Shown here: piece by piece, positions 11,301 to 20,885 of the stretch
How positions within the stretch are numbered: position 1 is the first letter of the stretch
Layout of the letters: each line of letters opens with the position of its first letter
NCBI GenBank assembly: GCA_963966185.1
Contig: CAWZYM010000295.1
Location: 340,001 to 404,000 of the forward strand
DNA length: 64,000 bases
Direction of reading: 5' to 3'
Origin: Rhabditoides inermis
Taxonomy: Eukaryota > Nematoda > Chromadorea > Rhabditida > Rhabditidae
Notes under the pieces: generated by a model
What the model was told of the DNA's origin: nothing
Seen by the model: only the letters and a program-made list of their open reading frames with translations
Database searches by the model: none
Translations under genes and position numbers: made by a program

Positions 11301-13272
11301 AACCTGGTCGCCCTCACCTACAATGGAGTGATGAATTCAAGAAGACGATCCCATCCAATAGAAGGACCCTCGAGGAGGAATGGAAGAACGTGGCCGCGGA
11401 CACCGACGCGACAAGATGGAATACCTATGCTTCCCGGCGCTACTCTGTGAATAATTGATGTTTGAGTTATGATCACATAATGCGATACCGGATAAATGTT
11501 GAATTGAATTGAATTGAATTGAATGTATCTATCTCAAAAGAAGTAAATTATATCAATCTCAATCATCTATTTGCTTTTTCGTCATGGCATTGTAGAACAT
11601 TCATCTTTTGACTTTAATTATGGTCATGTTTCGTATTTGCTGCAATACTATTGAAATTCGTACTTTTCAAGTGTTCCAGTGGTTGTGATATGGAATCACT
11701 TTAACTCTAACAGAAGAGTGTAAGAACCAAAAATTGCTTACTATTTTCCCTTTTCGACTCAAATAGATGTCTTTACCATTTTTGGCTCAAATGTTCAAAT
11801 ATGTCTAAATTTCGCATTTTTAAAATCAGATTATTTTTGTGAAGCTTATGTTTTGCAGAAGCTGAACTACGGCGCTTGTCACAAGAGCTGGTGTCGCGGC
11901 TGCCACACGCTCTGCGAGTTCACCATACAGTCCATACGCTTCCGAGGAGACTTCAGCCGAGTACAGGTTCGAGCGGGCGGGCAGAGAGGGCGAGAGTTAA
12001 GCGGTTTCACTTTCTGCTCTCATTCATAAGTAACGGGCAGCCTCTTCTCAGCTGCCTACGTAACTGTCAAAACGCTACGTAAAAGCGATCAAACAGCGTG
12101 TTTGGAAGTCGTCGAAAAGACTGGCATTTTCTGTGTCAAGGAGTGGTTTCACAGGTGATAAAGTAAAGTTATGGAGAGAGAGGGAGGATAATGGAGTGAT
12201 GGAAGTATGCCGAGGGCTTGTAGGGTGAGGACCGGGACGCGGCGGCCCGCCTGCCCAAGTCTCGCGCCCGGAAGGAAGACAAGCAGCGTGTGTCGATCAT
12301 CGACGGGCAGCCGCTGCCCGCCAGGGCACCTGCCAACATTACAAGAAGAGCTATCGATGGTTCAGGTAGGGCTGTGTTTTGTATTGGATATGCTTCAGTG
12401 TATGTTGAAGACCGGTTGGAGGCGTAGCTTTCAATTAACGCAATTGTCCCAACTGGATCAATACTCTAATTAAAGTAATGATATAACAATACAAATATTG
12501 TTTATTATTATTATTACTATCAGGTTCCCGTGCTGTGGCAAGGTGTACCCGTGCGATGTGTGCCACGACGAGAAAGAGGCGGCAGACCACGAAATGAAGT
12601 TCGCCAACAGAATGATCTGCGGATTCTGCAGTCGAGAGCAGGTGGGCGGGGCCACAGGGGCGGCGCTAACCGCTTCTTTCCAGCCGTTCCACAAGGACAA
12701 GCCGTGTGCGAACTGTCAGGAGTCGGTGACGCGCATCAAATCCCAATTTTGGGAGGGCGGCAAGGGATGCAGGGACCAGAAGCACATGAGCAAGTGAGTG
12801 GGCGGGGCCTCGATGGGCGGGGCTATGCGAGCGCATTGCAGGAACGACTCTCGCAAATACACTGGAAGTCGCATGAAGACGATTCCGAAGAAGCGCACTG
12901 GGCAGTTGTTCAAGAAGGACACTACCAAGATCGTGGTGGGCGGAGTATCCAAGTGAGAGAGGCGGGGCTTGGCGTGGCGGAGTTAGTGATAAGTATACCT
13001 GGTTTATAACGGTTTGTATAGATGCGCGGTTGTTCTTTTTGTACGTATCAATTTTTTTTCAGAAGTTATGATAATAAAGGTTACCATAAAGTTTACCAAG
13101 TAAGTAAACAGGTACGGACGGAATCACGAACTGAATCTGAGTCTGAGTAGATTCGTTCATTGCCATTCACAGGTGGAGAAAGATAATCCAACCAAAAAAG
13201 AAAAAGAAGAAGACAACTGACGACGTGGTCGCTATTTGCGCGACCTGGAGGAAAAGTGAACGAATGGTGTGA
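3731..13272 (+). CDS. CCCH and CHY-type zinc finger protein (about 730 aa, with one apparent frameshift)
   Basis: Nineteen exons: 3731-3810, 4948-5204, 5403-5500, 5756-5850, 6401-6464, 6702-6854, 6902-6963, 7008-7080, 7205-7411, 7512-7613, about 7744-7901 (start uncertain), 8081-8182, 8370-8409, 11859-11966, 12224-12365, 12524-12641, 12684-12793, 12842-12952, 13173-13272. Phases agree at every other junction. Near residue 100 is a CCCH finger (CRYWKAGDCPAGDTCKFKH, spacing 7-5-3). In the middle are an acidic tract and a zinc-ribbon-like CSRC..CPRC. The C-terminal part is a CHY zinc finger (GTCQHYKKS, FPCCGKVYPCDVCHDE, CGFCSREQ, CANCQ) with a basic tail. CHY proteins bind several zinc ions; the CCCH finger suggests RNA binding (inference). 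Exon 12224-12365 needs one extra base near 12324-12326 to restore the frame. Intron 1 holds an antisense gene and intron 13 a LINE. Confidence 0.85.
4028..4694 (-). CDS. Secreted Gly/Met-rich peptide, nested antisense in intron 1 of the CHY gene
   Basis: Three exons, 4694-4622, 4462-4376 and 4101-4028, keep phase 1 at both introns and give 77 residues. The first 16-17 residues are a clean signal peptide (MKVFAVLLALLGAASA, then VP). The remainder is almost entirely Gly and Met with scattered Arg and Tyr (repeats such as GGGMGGGYGGGRG and GMGMGMGRG), ending in a basic, Thr-rich tail. The composition resembles nematode Gly-rich secreted peptides such as cuticular or antimicrobial caenacin/NLP-like peptides, but with Met in place of most Tyr; a structural or antimicrobial role is inferred. 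There is no cysteine. A TATAAA lies 37 bases upstream (4731-4736), and AATAAA is formed by TTTATT at 3840-3845. The whole gene lies within the 1.1-kb first intron of the opposite-strand CHY gene. Confidence 0.8.
4731..4736 (-). promoter_or_regulatory. TATA box of the nested secreted peptide gene
   Basis: The minus strand reads TATAAA, with the next base making TATAAAG, 37 bases before the ATG at 4694. The distance suits a short 5' UTR and a core promoter inside the host gene's intron. Confidence 0.5.
5508..5751. repeat. (GA)n-rich intronic microsatellite
   Basis: A nearly pure purine tract of GA, GGGA and GGGG variants fills intron 3 of the CHY gene, ending at its CTTCAG acceptor. It contains an internal near-duplication of about 110 bp (GGGAGTGAAAGAGAAGGAGA occurs at 5520 and again at 5657). 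Similar GA or CT tracts lie in other introns of the window, for example at 7085-7192, 7440-7492, 7911-8063, 21545-21600, 22638-22712, 23951-23997, 34929-34992, 40922-40980, 44346-44394, 49610-49680, 58100-58175, 59096-59142, 60482-60560 and 61461-61509. Confidence 0.9.
8187..8346. repeat. (GA)n microsatellite forming intron 12 of the CHY gene
   Basis: Between the donor at 8183 and the acceptor at 8369 the intron is almost entirely GA/GGGA repeat. Exons on both sides join in phase (AA|G), so the repeat is non-coding even though long open frames of Arg-Glu or Ser-Leu repeats run across it. Confidence 0.9.
8436..8448 (+). repeat. Target-site duplication, left copy
   Basis: TTGAATGTATCTA, identical to 11519-11531. 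Together they bracket the RTE-type LINE in intron 13 of the CHY gene. Confidence 0.85.
8449..11518 (+). mobile_element. RTE-type non-LTR retrotransposon, full-length or nearly so
   Basis: The insertion lies in the sense orientation inside intron 13 of the CHY zinc finger gene. It is bounded by a perfect 13-bp direct repeat and ends in tandem GAATT units (11501-11520), a microsatellite-like tail in place of poly(A), as is usual for the RTE clade. The 5' end carries (ATTCC)n at about 8458-8478. The open reading frame is intact and the target-site duplication is perfect, so the insertion is young. There are no LTRs. Confidence 0.88.
8588..11458 (+). CDS. RTE LINE polyprotein: AP endonuclease + reverse transcriptase
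   Basis: One uninterrupted frame of about 956 codons from the ATG at 8588; a further 15 codons upstream are open but lack an ATG. The N-terminal ~290 residues are an apurinic/apyrimidinic-type endonuclease with the expected motifs LNARSL, LCEVKR, LGDMNAS and SDHRM (catalytic Asn, Glu, Asp/Asn and Asp-His). The centre is a reverse transcriptase with NYRPISV, FVDFAKAYDSIEHN, GVRQGCPLSP and the active-site CYADDIIL. A C-terminal thumb and DNA-binding-like region ends in WNTYASRRYSVNN. The combined protein would nick target DNA and prime reverse transcription of its own RNA. There is no RNase H or LTR integrase domain. The domain layout and tandem 3' tail favour the RTE clade over CR1 or Jockey. 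GC content and codon use are similar to neighbouring exons. Confidence 0.93.
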   Translation: MEQQDVINIAVLNARSLRTERRLLEIEEAVQKVKVDVLGLCEVKRDAPEQRLLNRSRYEFYHSGGGKKHGVGFLISPAYADRVIGFTAVSARLCYVDLDMDNYTLRVVCVYMPTTAYTDEEYERTLEALGDCTRPGARQESLRGGGAVSVRRSESGVRCRFRAVILGDMNASLGSRIVDSERCAGLYGYGTRNGRGDMLAEWLESNGWAAGNTYFRNRTGRLWTWRSAQGTHSCYDFVFMRNLDGVRSCRVVNQFDFRSDHRMVRMELRVHLPKKKPKTKGRWRTNWREYRKEMEELLSRTPLPRSSDATVHYRTLCATVKTAEWTTSTMMPRDPRLSATTLDLFRQRKLLQRKDDVNSRISLTLLNKAIRAAIEKDLEKRHMALYKKGIASRKALRGEEVSRTLMGSLRAVDNTIATRPSDVCNVICLFYNALFDTGWLPFPPFDVDGPLPEEFTAEEIRRVLVLMKRNVARGPDRISTESLLYAPPILLEYVAALFNTCLTGGRIADDMADSLVSLLYKKGDPLDIGNYRPISVSSTLLKLLMRTVLARLQPSLEAQQPLEQAGFRRGFSCNDHILVTREVIYKLYRHGYHGYLVFVDFAKAYDSIEHNDTWLALKRCGVHPAYIRLLQSIYNDGKTKVNVRGTPAEIEVKKGVRQGCPLSPHLFNCVLAEICAKLDFDFVGAGLDIGGQKLTHLCYADDIILFARSPSAAERMLEELAEKSSDYGLYVNRKKTVVMSNGPKKSIRLDGGEVEYVDKFVYLGRSLSFMTDDRVEVTRRVQAGWGAFFRHGQFLMLKSAPMRLRRKVFRMAVLPALTYAAETWSLRREDLQKLRTVQRRMERKMLGLTLLDKVPCKEIRRQTGLRDVLCEARTKKWRFARRLMTCDDDRWTRRVIDWKPPNMGKPGRPHLQWSDEFKKTIPSNRRTLEEEWKNVAADTDATRWNTYASRRYSVNN
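11519..11531 (+). repeat. Target-site duplication, right copy
   Basis: TTGAATGTATCTA, the second copy of the 13-bp duplication (first copy 8436-8448). Confidence 0.85.
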
Positions 13273-13622
13273 TATTGATTCATCTTCATGGGTCATTGAA
13301 ATGTAGCCACAATCATCGCAAAAACCAGAAATAAGCATTTTTATTGTGGGTATACGAAACATTTTTGAATGATATTTGGGGAGGAATAGATTTGGTCTAT
13401 CCAGTGAATCGATCGGCGCTGGGCTGAAAATATCAGATTCATACAGTCGAGAAAGTTCAAGTTCCGCCGCTCGTAGTAGTACACCACTCATTTCAAATTT
13501 TGCGCGCAATGTTTCCGCACTATTTGAAATTTACGCATGCATTCGTGGGCTTCTCTTCATTTTCGCAATCGCGCGGTCTCTGTGTCCTTTTGCGTGGTAA
13601 GTGATTAGCATATTCACGGAAA

Positions 13623-14559
13623 TCAAAGCAGTTCCTCTACCTCATTGTTATCGGAGAGAGGCGCCGGCTCCACACCCGCCACCGCATTCACAGCGCCCGC
13701 CTTCGCCTTGACGGGACCTGAAAGAACCTGTGGGCGGGACTTGAGTAGGCGGGACTTACGAAATCCAGACGACCGATTGACGAGCACGGAGGGGTGGGTG
13801 ACCGCGAAAACGAGTCGAACGAAGAAGGACTTTTGACGCATTTTCTGAAAAGGAGGCGGGGTTGGAGTGGGCGGAGCTTGGCTCACGTGTCCGTAGGGAA
13901 TACTGTTTTCCATGAATAGAAGGGTACAGAAAAGGATCCAGGTACAGAGGGAACCGTATACCACCGGAACTGAAAGGGCTTGATCTACCATCGATGATCT
14001 ACTGATCTACCGATGGCGTGTTGATTATTGTGCCAGTAGCCCCTCTTTCGGTCGCCGTGTCGGTCGTATTTGAAGTAAGGAAAGACTCGGGCAAAGTTGA
14101 CGAACATCTGAAGTTTATAACACGGAAAGAATAGAGAAAGGGAGAGAGGAGAGAGAGATGCTCACATCCAGATTACACGCTGCCTTTTCCGTCTTACAGT
14201 AGCAAGTGAGCTCGTGATAGTAGTCGAATTCGTAGTCAGTGTGCACGCAGAGAGTCTGTAATCAGCGAATCAGTTGATCAGTCAGCTGACCGTACCTCGT
14301 CGGGTCCAATGATAACGAGGTGGTTCTTGTTCTTGAAGACCGTCTCGTGGGTTGGCCGGGGCTGGTCAATACATTCGAGGTGGTAGTGAGCAATGGCGGA
14401 CTCGTCGCTCTTCCGATTCCGCTGGTATCGACGAGTTTTGATCACGCCGCACGATTGCTGAAATGAGTTATCAGATCAACCAAAAATCAGTAATAGTACC
14501 TCTTTGCGGCAGGTTACAGTGCTCAAATCTGTCACGACATCCACTCTCTGTCTATCCAT
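13623..14559 (-). CDS. Cysteine-rich protein with a C-terminal transmembrane segment (about 223 aa)
   Basis: Seven exons, 14559-14500, 14457-14296, 14255-14166, 14107-14011, 13969-13887, 13844-13760 and 13717-13623, join in phase (672 nt). Cysteines lie at about residues 17, 23, 49, 77, 92, 94 and 101 in the polar N-terminal half, suggesting disulfides in a lumenal or extracellular domain. A clear membrane span follows at about 137-157 (VVYGSLCTWILFCTLLF); a less hydrophobic stretch begins near 166 (FFVRLVFAVTHPSVLV). The tail is Ala/Lys-rich and ends acidic (NNEVEELL). No signal peptide is visible at the chosen ATG, so either this is a type II protein or an upstream exon carrying a first membrane segment was missed; a two-pass layout would resemble ion-channel accessory subunits, but I see no motif that proves it. 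It converges tail-to-tail with the CHY gene, about 350 bases apart. Function not recognised. Confidence 0.7.
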
Positions 14560-14859
14560 GTGCAGTTTGCCACTCGCGCATGAAATCGAAATCGCGGAGC
14601 GAAATCGCAGCGGGACTGCCGTCTCTCGTCGCGGCTAGTTAGAGTGCAGAGAAACCAGACGCGCGGGGGGCATACGCGCAGAGGGCAGCGATCCGCCCCC
14701 CGCGGGCAGAGAGAGAGACACTCACGACTCACCTGAAACAATCTGGGAATGGGGTCCAGAATGATCTGATCTCAACAAAAATTGAATTGGGGATAGATAT
14801 GCATACATTGAACTTTCCTGCAAAGAATCTCTTCTGAAATTGATTTGTAGGCACGCCTA
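14560..14859. other. Upstream region of the cysteine-rich membrane protein gene
   Basis: GC-rich from 14580 to 14720, with a run of CCCCCCGCGGG near 14695. No further exon could be joined in phase, but a missed first exon would be expected here. Confidence 0.35.
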
Positions 14860-15835
14860 GGAGTGTCTCAAAACGCCGCACACCACGTCATCTGGTGGTC
14901 CTTCTGGAGCGAAATCTCAAAATCGGGGCTCATACAAAGTTTGTATGGGTCCCTGGCCATGACATATCCGAGTTTCAAGTCAATCCCTTCATCGGTGCAA
15001 AAGGAGCTACAGCGAATCTGGAGCGAATCGAGTCGACGTGCATTGTGACAGGAGAAGATACAGTAGTTTCAATAAAAGCGATCGGATTGAGCTGTAACCT
15101 TGCAAGTGGACTCATACAGACCCAAACAGACTACATTCATCATAGAAACTCTCAATCTCATCTTTCATCTAGATGACGTCACGATTTGTGGTGTCTGAGA
15201 GCGCTCGACGCCACGTCATCTGGTGGTCCTTCTGGAGCGAAATCTCAAAATCGGGGCTCATACAAAGTTTGTATGGGTCCCTGGCCATGACATATCCGAG
15301 TTTCAAGTCAATCCCTTCATCGGTGCAAAAGGAGCTACAGCGAATCTGGAGCCTACTCGAGTCGACGTGCATTGTGACAGGAGAAGATACTGTAGTTTCA
15401 ATAAAAGCGATCGGATTGAGCTGTAACCTTGCAAGTGGACTCATACAGACCCAAACAGACTACATTCATCATAGAAACTCTCAATCTCATCTTTCATCTA
15501 GATGACGTCACGATTTGTGGTGTCTGAGAGCGCTCGACGCCACGTCATCTGGTGGTCCTTCTGGAGCGAAATCTCAAAATCGGGGCTCATACAAAGTTTG
15601 TATGGGTCCCTGGCCATGACATATCCGAGTTTCAAGTCAATCCCTTCATCGGTGCAAAAGGAGCTACAGCGAATCTGGAGCCTACTCGAGCATTGTGACA
15701 GGAGAAGATACTGTAGTTTCAATAAAAGCGATCGGATTGAGCTGTAACCTTGCAAGTGGACTCATACAGACCCAAACAGACTACATTCATCATAGAAACT
15801 CTCAATCTCAACTTTTCTTTTATCTAGATGACGTC
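14860..15835. repeat. Tandem repeat, three copies of a ~329-bp unit
   Basis: The block CACGTCATCTGGTGGTCC recurs at about 14885, 15212 and 15541, giving a period of 327-329 bp. Units 2 and 3 differ mainly by a small deletion near 15685 in unit 3; unit 1 has a different left end. Each unit contains the near-palindrome CATACAAAGTTTGTATG and ends with TCTAGATGACGTCA. The frames crossing it are open by chance and repeat with the unit; no splice-supported gene is present. Low divergence indicates recent tandem expansion. Confidence 0.92.
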
Positions 15836-16027
15836 ACTGGTATCATCAAACAACAAACAAGATAACAATCGATAAACAATCGATAAATAACAAGAATCTA
15901 GTAATAACCAGAAGTACATATTGGGTGTTACCCACTCAACAAAACAGATATAAAAAACAAAACCATTCACAGAACACAACAGAAAACTGGACACAGGGCA
16001 TGGGGAAGTCAGAAAAGTGGGGTGTGA
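15836..16027. other. AT-rich spacer
   Basis: A/T-rich sequence with ATCGAT-type words (15870-15890). It probably contains the 3' end of the minus-strand transposase-like gene. Nothing else seen. Confidence 0.4.
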
Positions 16028-16962
16028 CTACTTCCAGAGTGCACGGAACTTGGGGTTGAGACGGTGCACGTTGCAGTTGGCAACGTGAATGAGCGTCGCC
16101 TTCTGAGCGCACACCGTCTTACCATAGTTGCCGAAGGTGCCGACCAGGGTATTGTCGTGCACCTTGTGATAGTGCTCGACACCCTGCTCGCACACCAGGC
16201 CAAGTGACCCGTGCTCTCGGAGGAAGGGGGCGAGATGATAGAGGAGATGGTGAACCTTAGGGGTGTACCTGAGGGGAATGAAGTCCTCCTTGATCGCCTT
16301 CGCGATCACCTTCCTCAGCGTCGCCGCAGCCTTCTCGATCACAGTGATCTGGTCGTCGTTCATGAAGCGAGCCTTGGACGCCTTGAAGAGAACGGTGAGC
16401 GGGATGAGGAACTCCTTGTACTGCTTCACGCGCTCCTTGACGCACTCGGCGTCGCTCACGCCCTCCAGAACAGCCAGGATCTCCGTTGAGTTCGAGAGGA
16501 ACCCGTGCACGTCGTTTCCGGTCATGGTACCTGAACGACTACGGTAATCATAATCGCTCCGCCCCTTTTAGCCCCGCCCATTTTTGACCAATTTGGAAGC
16601 TGTTTGTGTCCTTGTTGTTTCTTCGTGAACAATAAGGATTCTTATTCACCGTTTCTTTATCATTTAGTCTACTTTCCATGTGCATGTCCCGCCCCTTTAG
16701 ATCCCGCCCCCTCAAGGACGTCATCATAAATTCACCTCCATGATACTGCCGGACACGAACGTGGTACTTCTCGCAGATCCTGTTGAACTGCTTGATCTTC
16801 GGGTGGTCGCGGATCGAGTCCATGTGCTCCAGCACAGCGCGTCTCTCGAGAAAACGTCGCTGGCTGTCCTCCATCCTCGCGTGGAACTTGGCTTCGTGCT
16901 CGGCATCGTGCATCCAGCAGTAGAACTCGACGTCGCAGTGGACGTGCCCCCACCGCTCGCAC
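16028..16962 (-). pseudogene. Transposase-like remnant (C-terminal part)
   Basis: Two exons join in phase: 16962-16736 and 16530-16028, about 240 codons. The upstream exon begins in phase 2 and I find no start exon, so this is the C-terminal part of something larger. It contains HDAEHEAKFHARM, then YHGGTMTGNDVHGFL, a helical region, and SP/TPKVHHLLYHLAPFL followed by LGLVCEQGVEHYH. That order (GG..TGN.VH, then P-K-hydrophobic-H..H and G..EQG.E..H) is the pattern I know from multi-copy transposon-derived proteins in nematodes and cnidarians, as recalled from family experience. The frame is clean in both exons, so it may be an expressed host-adopted fragment, not a dead one. It would bind nucleic acid only if the missing N-terminus is present elsewhere. 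Confidence 0.5.
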
Positions 16963-17661
16963 CTGAAACGACAGAATAAATGTCAAGCTCTACCCCACCG
17001 CGATCTACCCCACCGCGCCCAACTTATTGCGAGCATAGAACTATATGTTGCGTGAATTAGGAGATGGTCCTCAGGATTCGATAGACCTTTTCCAAGCTTA
17101 CAATTGTGTTTGAAAAAAGCGAAGTATTTTATGGTGAGAAAAATTCCAGACCCGATTTGACACAGGTCCTATAGTCCATTATTTTCCGGTCCCCCAACTC
17201 GCGCGGGACCGAAACCGCGCATTGTGGACCGCGGGCGCGCTGCCGTGTAATCTGTGCACAAATTCAAAAAGTGGGCGGGATTTCAGCTTTTCCCCTCCTC
17301 CAGTTGAGATAGCACCGAATTACCTTTATCGCTCTGTAACCTTGTTCTACAGTTCTTGAAGTGCGACAAGTGGGTAGATCAATTTGGTAGATCAGTTTTA
17401 TACAGTGATCCGGCCCCTGAATAATATTATAAGTCTGTTTTGCGTATTTTGAAGTTCGCACAGGCAGTTTTACTGTGGGCAAGGCTTCCTTTCGTGAATG
17501 GCAGAAATTCAAAGCATGCTTCTCATCGTGTGACATTGTTTTTTCTTGTGTTTAGTTGAGTATATGTGTTTATGTATTTTCAATGAGGTCTCGCATTAAG
17601 TGTTCATAATTCTATTGAGTGTTTTGTTTGATCTGTCACGACACGATTGAAATGTGTACAG
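16963..17661. other. Intergenic, no gene seen
   Basis: No exon with good signals on either strand. The 17160-17260 stretch is GC-rich with a GCGCGGGACC..GGTCC-like imperfect inversion. The right end is the promoter side of the TPR gene; a TACAG acceptor-like site abuts its ATG at 17662. Confidence 0.4.
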
Positions 17662-20600
17662 ATGACGTCATCTGTGTCATCTTTCTCGGTCGCGTCACTG
17701 AAGGCTGAGGGAGTGGAGCTGTTTAAGCAGAGGAGGTACAAGGATGCTACTGAGGTGTGCAGAAATGAAATACTCATGTTGGAGCGAGTGTTTGTAGAAG
17801 TTCACTCTGGCGATCGAGTTGGATGAGCCAGACTGCGACGAGCTGAAGGCACACTGTCACAACAACAGGGCTGCCGCCAGGCATGTGAGTTGGATTGTTA
17901 ATCTGAAACGGGCGATTCTGTAACAACTTGTTTAGGGAAAATACTTTGTATTTTCATTTGATTGTAAATCCCCATGTTGTTTAGTCTAATGGTTTGAGTT
18001 AGGTGCATTGTGTTCAGCTGATTGGCGGCAAGCCTGCCTCTGCACTGATCGCCGATGCGACCGAGGCGATTCGTCTCAAGCCCGACTACGGCCTGGCCTA
18101 CGTCAATCGAATCAAGTACCACATGAAAGCCGGGCACTGGAGCGACGCCCTGGCCGGTGAGGTGTATTTTTATATTTATTTTTGATAGTGTTATGTGTTA
18201 AATTGTAGATCTGATCGCTGCGTGCAATCTGGGTGCAACCGTGCCCGACAAGCGACCGACGATGAACAAGTGTCTGGACAAGCTCGAGCAGAAAGAGAGG
18301 GCCGACTGGAAACAGGTGCGCTCTGTTCGTGTTTTGCTGTACACTTGTTCAGGCAGCTGTGGCGACTGGCGGGGAGCACCACGTAAGGGTCAAGCACGAA
18401 AAGGTGACCAGCAACGGGTGATGACCCTTTGACCCTCTCTCAGATCAACAGCTGGCTAGAGGGATTCGCGCTCTACGACGGACTCATCAAAGACATCAAG
18501 CTGCACAAGGCTGGTGGACTGCGCGACGAGGGGTGAGCGGATTTATTGATTGACTGATGATTCATGTTTGTTTCAGCACGTATTCGATAGCCTTGCAGTT
18601 GTTCAATGAGAAGAAGTACGACGAGATCGAGGCACTCATCTCGGAGAGGTACATAGAAGGAGGAACGGAGGATAGAAGATGCGGAATGTATTCTTCAGGA
18701 AAGATGATCTGGGCGATCGCGAGCCGGAGTGTCTGCTGCTCAGGTCGATGATCATCAACAATCAGTGCAAGTGGATCGAGGTATGTTCGATTATATTTCG
18801 TGAACATTGTTTCGTGTTCCGTTCCAGTTCGGTGAGGTGTACGAGAAGGCGGCTCGTATGGTGGTTGAAATGCCGGAGAATGCGCGCAGCCGCGGCCTTC
18901 GCGTCTCCATGCACGTCATCCGAATGCACTACCACTGCACCGACGAGACTATCATAAAGTAGGTGTCATAGCAGAGTTATCTATAGATTAATTAGCGACT
19001 TGTTGTAGGGAGTGGATGATGGCTATGGCATGGTGGAAGACTTGTCCCGACTTCTACACGCAAGCGCATCGCCGTCTCATTTCCTACGCGGGCTGCGCAG
19101 ATCTGGCGTGCGCGCTCATTCGGAGGAAGGAGGCCGACGGTGCCGATGCCTGCGACACTCTCATGTATGTACGTTGAGTATGACAACTGTCCGCACTTCT
19201 TGTAGCTGAACATAGATGAACATTGTAAGACATCAAAATCAGAATATTTATCTCGAATCGAGTAGCGCATTACAACATGACATTACATTAATCTTGCATT
19301 AATACGCCTTTCCAGACAAATGAGCGTTCTATCCGTGCTCGAAGAACATGCTAGCTGCTATCACTTGGGAGTGGAAGGTTTGAATATTGCTGAGGTGAGC
19401 GTTTGATTGATTGCCTTTTTGTTTATTTGTTTTGATTGATCTTTAGGAAAAGCTTCGCAAGTATGGTCTGAGCAGCTTCGTGGTTAACAGAATGGCACCG
19501 GTTAGTTGTTTTTTTTACAATGTTAAATGCTTTGCATACAATTTTTAATGATATTTTACGGTGTGGTCAGCCTTAAAGGAACAGTGGCGACTTAATTCTG
19601 CAACTGGCTCTCTTGAATGCGCGTTACCACTCATGCAAAACATTTGCCGTAGACAGGACTCGAACCGGCAGGTTCAGCGCCATAACGGCGCACACACGCA
19701 TTGAGCCACATAGTAAGTGAACGAGATTCTTTCGTCTGGGATTATGTGTTCTATCGCCAGTTCTGCAGTATTGAAGAGTTTAACGGAATGGAAGTCGTGG
19801 CGGGACCAATTTTGAGTTTGAAAAAAAAGTTGCAACAGCGAGTTGCAACATTTGAAAGCAACGGATAATCGTTGTTCTTTCTCACAAATCGATTGAGATT
19901 TGGGTTAATATGATTCTTTCGATCATTCCGAGTCAAAAATAAGTCGCCAGTGTACAATCTTTTTAAACGCCTCTGAACACGCTGCTTGGTCGCGAATCGT
20001 TTGCGGTTTGCGTGATGGGCTTTTCATTCTTTGATGTTTAATTGCTTGATTCCGTTCAGTTGTTTGCTGCATATGGCGCCGTCGACAGGGCAGCGGAACT
20101 GTGTCGCGAGATCGCCACTAGGGACAACGACAGCAACGCGTGGATGGACCTCACGTGAGCGCACCCCCCCCCCCCCTCTCTCGCTCTCTCTCCGTCTCCC
20201 TATCACTTGTCCACTTTCCAGGAGGTTCTGTTCAACCCCGGAAAAAGTGGACTCGCTGGTGCAGAAGTGTCTCTCCATCGAGCCGTTCAACCGCAACGCC
20301 AACATCCTCAACGCCCTCCACCTCATTCCATCCTATGTCTACTCCAAGTGAGTTTGCTAAATATTGCGAACTATGGGAATGTATGTTGTTGTTGTTGCAG
20401 CAGCCTGTCTGTGGAGTCGGCGCTGCAGGCGGTGCTCAAGACGTGCGACATTGGAGACAACATCGGCATCCTGCCCGGCAGGTATGTGGCTATCGATTCG
20501 GTCGTTCTAGCTCTATTCTATCCGAGCACATCGATAGAGAAGGAGCTGACGTGTCACTAACTGTTGAGTTTATTGCTTAGTAAAATTGTATTGCTTAGAT

Positions 20601-20752
20601 TTAATCTGGTTCATCTATTTCCATTGCTTTTTTTTGCAGGCGTGCCGCGTACATCATCCAGCCGTCTCTGGAGCGCGCTCTGTCCACCTATGATGCGGAC
20701 AATGACGACCTGCCTCATCTATTCCGCGTGCTCGCTTTAGTCAAGGTGGGCA

Positions 20753-20797
<45 letters not shown>

Positions 20798-20839
20798 CTC
20801 TCTCACTATCTCTCTCTCACTCTCACTATCGATCTCTCA

Positions 20840-20885
<46 letters not shown>

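Noticed and set aside
14863..15747. Repeated 60-110 codon frames on both strands
   Set aside because: The same frames recur with the 329-bp tandem unit and change at repeat boundaries, so they are by-products of the repeat.
17264..17536. 90-codon minus-strand frame considered as the missing 5' exon of the transposase-like gene
   Set aside because: It ends in a stop before any donor that would give phase 2, and its sequence shows no similarity to the downstream exons.
19656..19708. Possible tRNA gene on the minus strand
   Set aside because: A and B boxes are present but the acceptor and anticodon arms do not pair convincingly; it is better explained as the tRNA-like core of a MITE.
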